A DNA stretch of 64,000 nt from Apostichopus japonicus (GCF_037975245.1 NC_092577.1:22966398-23030397), one strand, 5' to 3'; counted from the first letter of the stretch, positions 1 to 10,996 are shown. Program-made: numbers and translations. The notes: generated by a model from the sequence alone, not told the origin.

Positions 1-60
1 ACATTAATTCCACTCATCATAACCTACCAAACAACTAGCCTGCATTTCACCTCTTGTAAT
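1..60 (+). repeat. 3' end of a long 5S spacer (cut by window start)
   Basis: The last 60 bp of a type-1 long spacer, ending in the conserved CACCTCTTGTAAT motif directly before the first 5S gene. It matches the ends of the intact long spacers, for example 734-793. Confidence 0.9.
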
Positions 61-179
61 GTCTACGGCCACATCACGTTCAATATACCGGTTCTCGTCC
101 GATCAGGTAAGTCAAGCAACGTAGAGCGCAGTCAGTACTAAGGTGGGTGACCGCCTGGGAATACTGGGTGCCGTAGGCT
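61..179 (+). rRNA. 5S rRNA gene copy, class V exemplar
   Basis: A 119-nt 5S copy in the first position of a block. Relative to the canonical copy it changes nt 12 (T>C), 21 (G>C), 23 (C>A), 46-48 (CCG>GGT), 80 (T>A), 81 (G>A) and 83 (A>G). By the standard eukaryotic 5S fold the nt 46-48 change removes helix III pairing (CGGT 29-32 with ACCG 45-48), the nt 21 change removes the G21-C57 pair of helix II, and nt 80-83 fall in box C of the internal promoter. I infer a variant or pseudogene kept uniform by array homogenisation rather than a main source of ribosomal 5S. The same change set occurs in about 37 copies. The altered region also creates CAGGTAAGT (nt 44-52), a textbook 5' splice-site match. 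Confidence 0.85.
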
Positions 180-255
180 TTTATTTTCACAATTGATAAC
201 ACTATGTTGCCACGACGATGAGAAATTGAAATGGCCTCCATTGACCTCTTGTTAT
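180..255 (+). repeat. Short 5S intergenic spacer (exemplar, 76 bp)
   Basis: It opens with the terminator T-tracts, carries a TTGCCACGACGATGA core and ends in GACCTCTTGTTAT immediately upstream of the next gene. Every short spacer in the window is a close variant. One subtype lost 2 bp (ACACTGTTG, for example 1108-1181) and the subtype before class A genes is 3 bp shorter. No gene is visible in it. The conserved last 13 bp are the only candidate upstream promoter element. Confidence 0.85.
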
Positions 256-374
256 GTCTACGGCCATATCACGTTGACTATACCGGTTCTCGTCCGATCA
301 CCGAAGTCAAGCAACGTAGAGCGCAGTCAGTACTTGGATGGGTGACCGCCTGGGAATACTGGGTGCCGTAGGCT
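256..374 (+). rRNA. 5S rRNA gene, canonical class exemplar
   Basis: 5S rRNA is the small RNA of the large ribosomal subunit; it is transcribed by RNA polymerase III with TFIIIA and binds uL18 and uL5. This 119-nt copy folds as expected. Helix I pairs GTCTACGGC (nt 1-9) with GCCGTAGGC (110-118). Helix II pairs CACGTTG (15-21) with CAACGTAG (57-64, one bulge). Helix III pairs CGGT (29-32) with ACCG (45-48). The internal control region is present: A box about nt 50-64, intermediate element about 67-72, and box C about 80-97 with TTGGATGGGTGACCG. It ends GGCTTTT, so a T-run terminator begins at the gene end. The identity is certain; whether this particular copy is expressed cannot be told. Confidence 0.97.
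305..352 (+). promoter_or_regulatory. Internal control region of a canonical 5S gene (exemplar)
   Basis: Gene nt 50-97 by homology to the Xenopus 5S internal promoter: A box, intermediate element and box C, bound by TFIIIA and TFIIIC. The TTGGATGGG core of box C (nt 79-87) is intact here and in class A, C and M copies, and altered in classes V and H. The extents are transferred from the known family and were not measured. Confidence 0.75.
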
Positions 375-382
375 TTTATTTT
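374..382 (+). terminator. Pol III T-run terminator (exemplar)
   Basis: TTTTATTTT directly at the gene end: two runs of four T separated by one A. This arrangement follows nearly every non-terminal gene of a block. RNA polymerase III normally stops in runs of four or more T on the non-template strand. Confidence 0.8.
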
Positions 383-569
383 CCTAATTGATAACACTAT
401 GTTGCCACGACGATGAGAAATTGAAATGGCCTACATTGACCTCTTGTTATGTCTACGGCCATATCACGTTGACTATACCGGTTCTCGTCCGATCACCGAA
501 GTCAAGCAACGTAGAGCGCAGTCAGTACTTGGATGGGTGACCGCCTGGAAATACTGGGTGCCGTAGGCC

Positions 570-793
570 TTTCTTTTTCTAATTAGAACACTGTCATGCC
601 ACAAGGAAAGCGATTTGAAAATCGAATATATTAATAAATAACTCGATTGTTTTTATATATTAGAATTTAATACATATATATGTGAAATATAGATTAACTT
701 AATATATATTAAATACATTCATGTATAATATATACATTAAATCCACTCATCATAACCTACCAAACAACAAGCCTGCATTTCACCTCTTGTAAT
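570..793 (+). repeat. Long AT-rich 5S spacer, type 1 (exemplar, 224 bp)
   Basis: It follows the last gene of each block and precedes the next block. Its first 55 bp align with the first 55 bp of the short spacer (shared AATT.GA.AACACT, TTGCCAC, TTGAAA), and its last 22 bp align with the short spacer's end (CCT.CATT..ACCTCTTGT.AT). Between them lies about 147 bp of AT-rich sequence (about 625-771) that the short spacer lacks. It contains a small hairpin CGATTTGAAAATCG (611-624) and a 14-bp perfect palindrome TTAATATATATTAA (699-712). Near-identical copies fill the 224-bp gaps between blocks throughout 1-31275 and much of 52988-61291. No ORF or RNA gene was recognised. Confidence 0.88.
574..578 (+). 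terminator. T5 terminator after last-in-block 5S gene (exemplar)
   Basis: GGCC TTTC TTTTT C follows the block-final gene instead of the TTTTATTTT of internal genes. Some block-final genes have TTCCTTTTCC instead, leaving only a T4 run. Confidence 0.65.
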
Positions 794-2219
794 GTCTACG
801 GCCACATCACGTTCAATATACCGGTTCTCGTCCGATCAGGTAAGTCAAGCAACGTAGAGCGCAGTCAGTACTAAGGTGGGTGACCGCCTGGGAATACTGG
901 GTGCCGTAGGCTTTTATTTTCCTAATTGATAACACTATGTTGCCACGACGATGAAAAATTGAAATGGCCTACATTGACCTCTTGTTATGTCTACGGCCAT
1001 ATCACGTTGACTATACCGGTTCTCGTCCGATCACCGAAGTCAAGCAACGTAGAGCGCAGTCAGTACTTGGATGGGTGACCGCCTGGGAATACTGGGTGTC
1101 GTAGGCTGTTATTTTCATAATTGATAACACTGTTGCCACGACGATGAGAAATTGAAATGGCCTACATTGACCTCTTGTTATGTCTACGGCCATATCACGT
1201 TGACTATACCGGTTCTCGTCCGATCACCGAAGTCAAGCAACGTAGAGCGCAGTCAGTACTTGGATGGGTGACCGCCTGGGAATACTGGGTGCCGTAGGCC
1301 TTTCTTTTTCTAATTAGAACACTGTCTTGCCACAAGGAAAGCGATTTGAAAATCGAATATATTAATAAATAACTCGATTGTTTTTATATATTAGAATTTA
1401 ATACATATATATGTGAAATATAGATTAACTTAATATATATTAAATACATTCATGTATAATATATACATTAAGTCCACTCATCATAACCTACCAAACAACT
1501 AGCCTGCATTTCACCTCTTGTAATGTCTACGGCCACATCACGTTCAATATACCGGTTCTCGTCCGATCAGGTAAGTCAAGCAACGTAGAGCGCAGTCAGT
1601 ACTAAGGTGGGTGACCGCCTGGGAATACTGGGTGCCGTAGGCCTTTCTTTTTCTAATTGATAACACTATGTTGCCACGACGATGAGAAAGTGAAATGGCC
1701 TACATTGACCTCTTATGTAAACGGCCATATCACGTTGACTATACCGGTTCTCGTCCGATCACCGAAGTCAAGCAACGTAGAGCGCAGTCAGTACTTGGAT
1801 GGGTGACCGCCTGGGAATACTGGGTGCCGTAGGCTTTTATTTTCCTAATTGATAACACTATGTTGCCACGACGATGAGAAAGTGAAATGGCCTACATTGA
1901 CCTCCTATGTAAACGGCCATATCACGTTGACTATACCGGTTCTCGTCCGATCACCGAAGTCAAGCAACGTAGAGCGCAGTCAGTACTTGGATGGGTGACC
2001 GCCTGGGAATACTGGGGGCCGTAGGCTTTTATTTTCCTCATTGATAACACTATGTTGCCACGACGATGAAAAATTGAAATGGCCTACATTGACCTCCTAT
2101 GTAAACGGCCATATCACGTTGACTATACCGGTTCTCGTCCGATCACCGAAGTCAAGCAACGTAGAGCGCAGTCAGTACTTGGATGGGTGACCGCCTGGGA
2201 ATACTGGGTGCCGTAGGCC
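794..2219 (+). rRNA. 5S blocks: 794 V, 989, 1182 | 1525 V, 1717 A, 1909 A, 2101 A
   Basis: Seven copies in two blocks separated by a long spacer at 1301-1524. The copy at 989 ends GTGTCGTAGG, a helix I change of C>T. 1525 ends GGCC although it is not the last of its block. 1909 reads GGGGGCCG near its 3' end. The run of three class A genes occurs again at 7566-8068, +5849 away. Confidence 0.92.
1717..1835 (+). rRNA. 5S rRNA gene copy, class A exemplar
   Basis: This copy is canonical in the internal promoter but starts GTAAACGGCC instead of GTCTACGGCC. Nt 3 and 4 become A opposite G116 and A115, breaking two adjacent pairs near the end of helix I, while the 3' strand is unchanged. The preceding spacer is 3 bp shorter (CCTCTTATG), giving a 192-bp period. 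About 32 copies share this form, so it is a homogenised class. I infer reduced helix I stability; transcription start could still be normal. Confidence 0.85.
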
Positions 2220-2443
2220 TTCCTTTTCCTAATTAGAACACTGTCTTGCCACAAGGAAAGCGATTTGAAAATCGAATATATTAATAAATAACTCGATTGT
2301 TTTTATATATTAGAATTTAATACATATATATGTGAAATATAGATTAACTTAATATATATTAAATACATTCATGTATAATATATACATTAATTCCACTCAT
2401 CATAACCTACCAAACAACTAGCCTGCATTTCACCTCTTGTAAT

Positions 2444-3683
2444 GTCTACGGCCACATCACGTTCAATATACCGGTTCTCGTCCGATCAGGTAAGTCAAGC
2501 AACGTAGAGCGCAGTCAGTACTAAGGTGGGTGACCGCCTGGGAATACTGGGTGCCGTAGGCTTTTATTTTCACAATTGATAACACTATGTTGCCACGACG
2601 ATGAGAAATTGAAATGGCCTCCATTGACCTCTTGTTATGTCTACGGCCATATCACGTTCAATATACCGGTTCTCGTCCGATCAGGTAAGTCAAGCAACGT
2701 AGAGCGCAGTCAGTACTAAGGTGGGTGACCGCCTGGGAATACTGGGTGCCGTAGGCTTTTATTTTCACAATTGATAACACTACGTTGCCACGACGATGAG
2801 AAATTGAAATGGCCTCCATTGACCTCTTGTTATGTCTACGGCCATATCACGTTGACTATACCGGTTCTCGTCCGATCACCGAAGTCAAGCAACGTAGAGC
2901 GCAGTCAGTACTTGGATGGGTGACCGCCTGGGAATACTGGGTGCCGTAGGCCTTCCTTTTCCTAATTAGAACACTGTCTTGCCACAAGGAAAGCGATTTG
3001 AAAATCGAATATATTAATAAATAACTCGATTGTTTTTATATATTAGAATTTAATACATATATATGTGAAATATAGATTAACTTAATATATATTAAATACA
3101 TTCATGTATAATATATACATTAAATCCACTCATCATAACCTACCAAACAACTAGCCTGCATTTCACCTCTTGTAATGTCTACGGCCACATCACGTTCAAT
3201 ATACCGGTTCTCGTCCGATCACCGAAGTCAAGCAACGTAGAGCGCAGTCAGTACTAAGGTGGGTGACCGCCTGGGAATACTGGGTGCCGTAGGCTTTTAT
3301 TTTCCTAATTGATAACACTATGTTGCCACGACGATGAAAAATTGAAATGGCCTACATTGACCTCTTCTTATGTCTACGGCCATATCACGTTGACTATACC
3401 GGTTCTCGTCCGATCACCGAAGTCAAGCAACGTAGAGCGCAGTCAGTACTTGGATGGGTGACCGCCTGGGAATACTGGGTGTCGTAGGCTGTTATTTTCA
3501 TAATTGATAACACTGTTGCCACGACGATGAGAAATTGAAATGGCCTACATTGACCTCTTGTTATGTCTACGGCCATATCACGTTGACTATACCGGTTCTC
3601 GTCCGATCACCGAAGTCAAGCAACGTAGAGCGCAGTCAGTACTTGGATGGGTGACCGCCTGGGAATACTGGGTGCCGTAGGCC
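2444..3683 (+). rRNA. 5S blocks: 2444 V, 2639 V, 2834 C | 3177 H, 3372, 3565 C
   Basis: Six copies. 2639 is a class V gene in second position after a short spacer, which is unusual. 3372 ends GTGTCGTAGG. The long spacer is at 2953-3176. This stretch recurs at 8293-9532. Confidence 0.92.
3177..3295 (+). rRNA. 5S rRNA gene copy, class H exemplar
   Basis: The 5' part up to helix III is canonical at nt 46-48 (CCG), but nt 80-83 carry the class V change (TACTAAGG). It is a mosaic of classes C and V with a switch between nt 48 and 80. The nt 12, 21 and 23 positions are class V-like here but canonical at nt 21-23 in some H copies such as 21885. Nine H copies were found: 3177, 5179, 6643, 9026, 21885, 25692, 54523, 57459, 59855. 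Confidence 0.82.
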
Positions 3684-3907
3684 TTCCTTTTCCTAATTAG
3701 AACACTGTCTTGCCACAAGGAAAGCGATTTGAAAATCGAATATATTAATAAATAACTCGATTGTTTTTATATATTAGAATTTAATACATATATATGTGAA
3801 ATATAGATTAACTTAATATATATTAAATACATTCATGTATAATATATACATTAATTCCACTCATCATAACCTACCAAACAACTAGCCTGCATTTCACCTC
3901 TTGTAAT

Positions 3908-4954
3908 GTCTACGGCCACATCACGTTCAATATACCGGTTCTCGTCCGATCAGGTAAGTCAAGCAACGTAGAGCGCAGTCAGTACTAAGGTGGGTGACCG
4001 CCTGGGAATACTGGGTGCCGTAGGCTTTTATTTTCACAATTGATAACACTATGTTGCCACGACGATGAGAAATTGAAATGGCCTCCATTGACCTCTTGTT
4101 ATGTCTACGGCCATATCACGTTGACTATACCGGTTCTCGTCCGATCACCGAAGTCAAGCAACGTAGAGCGCAGTCAGTACTTGGATGGGTGACCGCCTGG
4201 GAATACTGGGTGCCGTAGGCTTTTATTTTCCTAATTGATAACACTATGTTGCCACGACGATGAGAAATTGAAATGGCCTACATTGACCTCTTGTTATGTC
4301 TACGGCCATATCACGTTGACTATACCGGTTCTCGTCCGATCACCGAAGTCAAGCAACGTAGAGCGCAGTCAGTACTTGGATGGGTGACCGCCTGGAAATA
4401 CTGGGTGCCGTAGGCCTTTCTTTTTCTAATTAGAACACTGTCATGCCACAAGGAAAGCGATTTGAAAATCGAATATATTAATAAATAACTCGATTGTTTT
4501 TATATATTAGAATTTAATACATATATATGTGAAATATAGATTAACTTAATATATATTAAATACATTCATGTATAATATATACATTAAATCCACTCATCAT
4601 AACCTACCAAACAACAAGCCTGCATTTCACCTCTTGTAATGTCTACGGCCACATCACGTTCAATATACCGGTTCTCGTCCGATCAGGTAAGTCAAGCAAC
4701 GTAGAGCGCAGTCAGTACTAAGGTGGGTGACCGCCTGGGAATACTGGGTGCCGTAGGCTTTTATTTTCACAATTGATAACACTACGTTGCCACGACGATG
4801 AGAAATTGAAATGGCCTCCATTGACCTCTTGTTATGTCTACGGCCATATCACGTTGACTATACCGGTTCTCGTCCGATCACCGAAGTCAAGCAACGTAGA
4901 GCGCAGTCAGTACTTGGATGGGTGACCGCCTGGGAATACTGGGTGCCGTAGGCC
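3908..4954 (+). rRNA. 5S blocks: 3908 V, 4103, 4298 | 4641 V, 4836
   Basis: Five copies, duplicating the 61-912 arrangement at +3847. 4298 shares the GGAAATAC variant of 451, which supports direct duplication. The long spacer is at 4417-4640. Confidence 0.92.
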
Positions 4955-5178
4955 TTCCTTTTCCTAATTAGAACACTGTCTTGCCACAAGGAAAGCGATT
5001 TGAAAATCGAATATATTAATAAATAACTCGATTGTTTTTATATATTAGAATTTAATACATATATATGTGAAATATAGATTAACTTAATATATATTAAATA
5101 CATTCATGTATAATATATACATTAAATCCACTCATCATAACCTACCAAACAACTAGCCTGCATTTCACCTCTTGTAAT

Positions 5179-6418
5179 GTCTACGGCCACATCACGTTCA
5201 ATATACCGGTTCTCGTCCGATCACCGAAGTCAAGCAACGTAGAGCGCAGTCAGTACTAAGGTGGGTGACCGCCTGGGAATACTGGGTGCCGTAGGCTTTT
5301 ATTTTCCTAATTGATAACACTATGTTGCCACGACGATGAAAAATTGAAATGGCCTACATTGACCTCTTCTTATGTCTACGGCCATATCACGTTGACTATA
5401 CCGGTTCTCGTCCGATCACCGAAGTCAAGCAACGTAGAGCGCAGTCAGTACTTGGATGGGTGACCGCCTGGGAATACTGGGTGTCGTAGGCTGTTATTTT
5501 CATAATTGATAACACTGTTGCCACGACGATGAGAAATTGAAATGGCCTACATTGACCTCTTGTTATGTCTACGGCCATATCACGTTGACTATACCGGTTC
5601 TCGTCCGATCACCGAAGTCAAGCAACGTAGAGCGCAGTCAGTACTTGGATGGGTGACCGCCTGGGAATACTGGGTGCCGTAGGCCTTTCTTTTTCTAATT
5701 AGAACACTGTCTTGCCACAAGGAAAGCGATTTGAAAATCGAATATATTAATAAATAACTCGATTGTTTTTATATATTAGAATTTAATACATATATATGTG
5801 AAATATAGATTAACTTAATATATATTAAATACATTCATGTATAATATATACATTAAGTCCACTCATCATAACCTACCAAACAACTAGCCTGCATTTCACC
5901 TCTTGTAATGTCTACGGCCACATCACGTTCAATATACCGGTTCTCGTCCGATCAGGTAAGTCAAGCAACGTAGAGCGCAGTCAGTACTAAGGTGGGTGAC
6001 CGCCTGGGAATACTGGGGGCCGTAGGCTTTTATTTTCCTCATTGATAACACTATGTTGCCACGACGATGAGAAATTGAAATGGCCTCCATTGACCTCTTG
6101 TTATGTCTACGGCCATATCACGTTCAATATACCGGTTCTCGTCCGATCAGGTAAGTCAAGCAACGTAGAGCGCAGTCAGTACTAAGGTGGGTGACCGCCT
6201 GGGAATACTGGGTGCCGTAGGCTTTTATTTTCACAATTGATAACACTACGTTGCCACGACGATGAGAAATTGAAATGGCCTCCATTGACCTCTTGTTATG
6301 TCTACGGCCATATCACGTTGACTATACCGGTTCTCGTCCGATCACCGAAGTCAAGCAACGTAGAGCGCAGTCAGTACTTGGATGGGTGACCGCCTGGGAA
6401 TACTGGGTGCCGTAGGCC
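5179..6418 (+). rRNA. 5S blocks: 5179 H, 5374, 5567 | 5910 V, 6105 V, 6300
   Basis: Six copies. 5374 ends GTGTCGTAGG, and 5910 reads GGGGGCCG. The segment from about 4641 repeats at +1464. Confidence 0.92.
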
Positions 6419-6642
6419 TTCCTTTTCCTAATTAGAACACTGTCTTGCCACAAGGAAAGCGATTTGAAAATCGAATATATTAATAAATAACTCGATTGTT
6501 TTTATATATTAGAATTTAATACATATATATGTGAAATATAGATTAACTTAATATATATTAAATACATTCATGTATAATATATACATTAAATCCACTCATC
6601 ATAACCTACCAAACAACTAGCCTGCATTTCACCTCTTGTAAT

Positions 6643-8068
6643 GTCTACGGCCACATCACGTTCAATATACCGGTTCTCGTCCGATCACCGAAGTCAAGCA
6701 ACGTAGAGCGCAGTCAGTACTAAGGTGGGTGACCGCCTGGGAATACTGGGTGCCGTAGGCTTTTATTTTCCTAATTGATAACACTATGTTGCCACGACGA
6801 TGAAAAATTGAAATGGCCTACATTGACCTCTTCTTATGTCTACGGCCATATCACGTTGACTATACCGGTTCTCGTCCGATCACCGAAGTCAAGCAACGTA
6901 GAGCGCAGTCAGTACTTGGATGGGTGACCGCCTGGGAATACTGGGTGTCGTAGGCTGTTATTTTCATAATTGATAACACTGTTGCCACGACGATGAGAAA
7001 TTGAAATGGCCTACATTGACCTCTTGTTATGTCTACGGCCATATCACGTTGACTATACCGGTTCTCGTCCGATCACCGAAGTCAAGCAACGTAGAGCGCA
7101 GTCAGTACTTGGATGGGTGACCGCCTGGGAATACTGGGTGCCGTAGGCCTTTCTTTTTCTAATTAGAACACTGTCTTGCCACAAGGAAAGCGATTTGAAA
7201 ATCGAATATATTAATAAATAACTCGATTGTTTTTATATATTAGAATTTAATACATATATATGTGAAATATAGATTAACTTAATATATATTAAATACATTC
7301 ATGTATAATATATACATTAAGTCCACTCATCATAACCTACCAAACAACTAGCCTGCATTTCACCTCTTGTAATGTCTACGGCCACATCACGTTCAATATA
7401 CCGGTTCTCGTCCGATCAGGTAAGTCAAGCAACGTAGAGCGCAGTCAGTACTAAGGTGGGTGACCGCCTGGGAATACTGGGTGCCGTAGGCCTTTCTTTT
7501 TCTAATTGATAACACTATGTTGCCACGACGATGAGAAAGTGAAATGGCCTACATTGACCTCTTATGTAAACGGCCATATCACGTTGACTATACCGGTTCT
7601 CGTCCGATCACCGAAGTCAAGCAACGTAGAGCGCAGTCAGTACTTGGATGGGTGACCGCCTGGGAATACTGGGTGCCGTAGGCTTTTATTTTCCTAATTG
7701 ATAACACTATGTTGCCACGACGATGAGAAAGTGAAATGGCCTACATTGACCTCCTATGTAAACGGCCATATCACGTTGACTATACCGGTTCTCGTCCGAT
7801 CACCGAAGTCAAGCAACGTAGAGCGCAGTCAGTACTTGGATGGGTGACCGCCTGGGAATACTGGGGGCCGTAGGCTTTTATTTTCCTCATTGATAACACT
7901 ATGTTGCCACGACGATGAAAAATTGAAATGGCCTACATTGACCTCCTATGTAAACGGCCATATCACGTTGACTATACCGGTTCTCGTCCGATCACCGAAG
8001 TCAAGCAACGTAGAGCGCAGTCAGTACTTGGATGGGTGACCGCCTGGGAATACTGGGTGCCGTAGGCC
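6643..8068 (+). rRNA. 5S blocks: 6643 H, 6838, 7031 | 7374 V, 7566 A, 7758 A, 7950 A
   Basis: Seven copies forming the +5849 duplicate of 794-2219. The first gene differs in class from its counterpart (H against V), so conversion acted after or during duplication. Confidence 0.92.
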
Positions 8069-8292
8069 TTCCTTTTCCTAATTAGAACACTGTCTTGCCA
8101 CAAGGAAAGCGATTTGAAAATCGAATATATTAATAAATAACTCGATTGTTTTTATATATTAGAATTTAATACATATATATGTGAAATATAGATTAACTTA
8201 ATATATATTAAATACATTCATGTATAATATATACATTAATTCCACTCATCATAACCTACCAAACAACTAGCCTGCATTTCACCTCTTGTAAT

Positions 8293-9532
8293 GTCTACGG
8301 CCACATCACGTTCAATATACCGGTTCTCGTCCGATCAGGTAAGTCAAGCAACGTAGAGCGCAGTCAGTACTAAGGTGGGTGACCGCCTGGGAATACTGGG
8401 TGCCGTAGGCTTTTATTTTCACAATTGATAACACTATGTTGCCACGACGATGAGAAATTGAAATGGCCTCCATTGACCTCTTGTTATGTCTACGGCCATA
8501 TCACGTTCAATATACCGGTTCTCGTCCGATCAGGTAAGTCAAGCAACGTAGAGCGCAGTCAGTACTAAGGTGGGTGACCGCCTGGGAATACTGGGTGCCG
8601 TAGGCTTTTATTTTCACAATTGATAACACTACGTTGCCACGACGATGAGAAATTGAAATGGCCTCCATTGACCTCTTGTTATGTCTACGGCCATATCACG
8701 TTGACTATACCGGTTCTCGTCCGATCACCGAAGTCAAGCAACGTAGAGCGCAGTCAGTACTTGGATGGGTGACCGCCTGGGAATACTGGGTGCCGTAGGC
8801 CTTCCTTTTCCTAATTAGAACACTGTCTTGCCACAAGGAAAGCGATTTGAAAATCGAATATATTAATAAATAACTCGATTGTTTTTATATATTAGAATTT
8901 AATACATATATATGTGAAATATAGATTAACTTAATATATATTAAATACATTCATGTATAATATATACATTAAATCCACTCATCATAACCTACCAAACAAC
9001 TAGCCTGCATTTCACCTCTTGTAATGTCTACGGCCACACCACGTTCAATATACCGGTTCTCGTCCGATCACCGAAGTCAAGCAACGTAGAGCGCAGTCAG
9101 TACTAAGGTGGGTGACCGCCTGGGAATACTGGGTGCCGTAGGCTTTTATTTTCCTAATTGATAACACTATGTTGCCACGACGATGAAAAATTGAAATGGC
9201 CTACATTGACCTCTTCTTATGTCTACGGCCATATCACGTTGACTATACCGGTTCTCGTCCGATCACCGAAGTCAAGCAACGTAGAGCGCAGTCAGTACTT
9301 GGATGGGTGACCGCCTGGGAATACTGGGTGTCGTAGGCTGTTATTTTCATAATTGATAACACTGTTGCCACGACGATGAGAAATTGAAATGGCCTACATT
9401 GACCTCTTGTTATGTCTACGGCCATATCACGTTGACTATACCGGTTCTCGTCCGATCACCGAAGTCAAGCAACGTAGAGCGCAGTCAGTACTTGGATGGG
9501 TGACCGCCTGGGAATACTGGGTGCCGTAGGCC
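8293..9532 (+). rRNA. 5S blocks: 8293 V, 8488 V, 8683 | 9026 H, 9221, 9414
   Basis: Six copies continuing the +5849 duplicate. 9026 has ACACCACG for ACATCACG. 9221 ends GTGTCGTAGG. Confidence 0.92.
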
Positions 9533-9756
9533 TTTCTTTTTCTAATTAGAACACTGTCTTGCCACAAGGAAAGCGATTTGAAAATCGAATATATTAATAA
9601 ATAACTCGATTGTTTTTATATATTAGAATTTAATACATATATATGTGAAATATAGATTAACTTAATATATATTAAATACATTCATGTATAATATATACAT
9701 TAAGTCCACTCATCATAACCTACCAAACAACTAGCCTGCATTTCACCTCTTGTAAT

Positions 9757-10996
9757 GTCTACGGCCACATCACGTTCAATATACCGGTTCTCGTCCGATC
9801 AGGTAAGTCAAGCAACGTAGAGCGCAGTCAGTACTAAGGTGGGTGACCGCCTGGGAATACTGGGTGCCGTAGGCTTTTATTTTCACAATTGATAACACTA
9901 TGTTGCCACGACGATGAGAAATTGAAATGGCCTCCATTGACCTCTTCTTATGTCTACGGCCATATCACGTTGACTATACCGGTTCTCGTCCGATCACCGA
10001 AGTCAAGCAACGTAGAGCGCAGTCAGTACTTGGATGGGTGACCGCCTGGGAATACTGGGTGCAGTAGGCTTTTATTTTCCTAATTGATAACACTATGTTG
10101 CCACGACGATGAGAAATTGAAATGGCCTCCATTGACCTCTTGTTATGTCTACGGCCATATCACGTTGACTATACCGGTTCTCGTCCGATCACCGAAGTCA
10201 AGCAACGTAGAGCGCAGTCAGTACTTGGATGGGTGACCGCCTGGGAATACTGGGTGCCGTAGGCCTTCCTTTTCCTAATTAGAACACTGTCTTGCCACAA
10301 GGAAAGCGATTTGAAAATCGAATATATTAATAAATAACTCGATTGTTTTTATATATTAGAATTTAATACATATATATGTGAAATATAGATTAACTTAATA
10401 TATATTAAATACATTCATGTATAATATATACATTAAATCCACTCATCATAACCTACCAAACAACTAGCCTGCATTTCACCTCTTGTAATGTCTACGGCCA
10501 CATCACGTTCAATATACCGGTTCTCGTCCGATCAGGTAAGTCAAGCAACGTAGAGCGCAGTCAGTACTAAGGTGGGTGACCGCCTGGGAATACTGGGTGC
10601 CGTAGGCTTTTATTTTCCTAATTGATAACACTATGTTGCCACGACGATGAAAAATTGAAATGGCCTACATTGACCTCTTGTTATGTCTACGGCCATATCA
10701 CGTTGACTATACCGGTTCTCGTCCGATCACCGAAGTCAAGCAACGTAGAGCGCAGTCAGTACTTGGATGGGTGACCGCCTGGGAATACTGGGTGTCGTAG
10801 GCTGTTATTTTCATAATTGATAACACTGTTGCCACGACGATGAGAAATTGAAATGGCCTACATTGACCTCTTGTTATGTCTACGGCCATATCACGTTGAC
10901 TATACCGGTTCTCGTCCGATCACCGAAGTCAAGCAACGTAGAGCGCAGTCAGTACTTGGATGGGTGACCGCCTGGGAATACTGGGTGCCGTAGGCC
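9757..10996 (+). rRNA. 5S blocks: 9757 V, 9952, 10147 | 10490 V, 10685, 10878
   Basis: Six copies. 9952 ends GTGCAGTAGG, which mismatches helix I. 10685 ends GTGTCGTAGG. The long spacer is at 10266-10489. Confidence 0.92.

Larger units (their letters stand above)
61..569 (+). rRNA. 5S block: genes at 61 (V), 256 (C), 451 (C)
   Basis: Three 5S copies with 76-bp spacers, then a long spacer. The gene at 451 ends GGCC and runs into the T-rich start of the long spacer, as last-in-block genes usually do; it also has GGAAATAC for GGGAATAC. The segment 1-880 is repeated at +3847 (3848 onward). Confidence 0.93.

Noticed and set aside
625-771. AT-rich insert as a DNA transposon or MITE
   Set aside because: No terminal inverted repeats or clear target duplication could be found at its edges; its origin is left open.
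570-793. Spliced-leader RNA or snRNA gene in the long spacer
   Set aside because: Such genes often share 5S arrays, so I looked. There is no donor GT after a short exon, no clear Sm site and no convincing stem-loops; the segment is AT-rich and aligns at both ends with the short spacer.
1011-10889. Six identical 60-aa reading frames on the minus strand, at 1011, 3394, 5396, 6860, 9243 and 10707
   Set aside because: They are the antisense of two 5S copies and the spacer between them, and recur only because the 5S unit recurs; they show no protein-like features.
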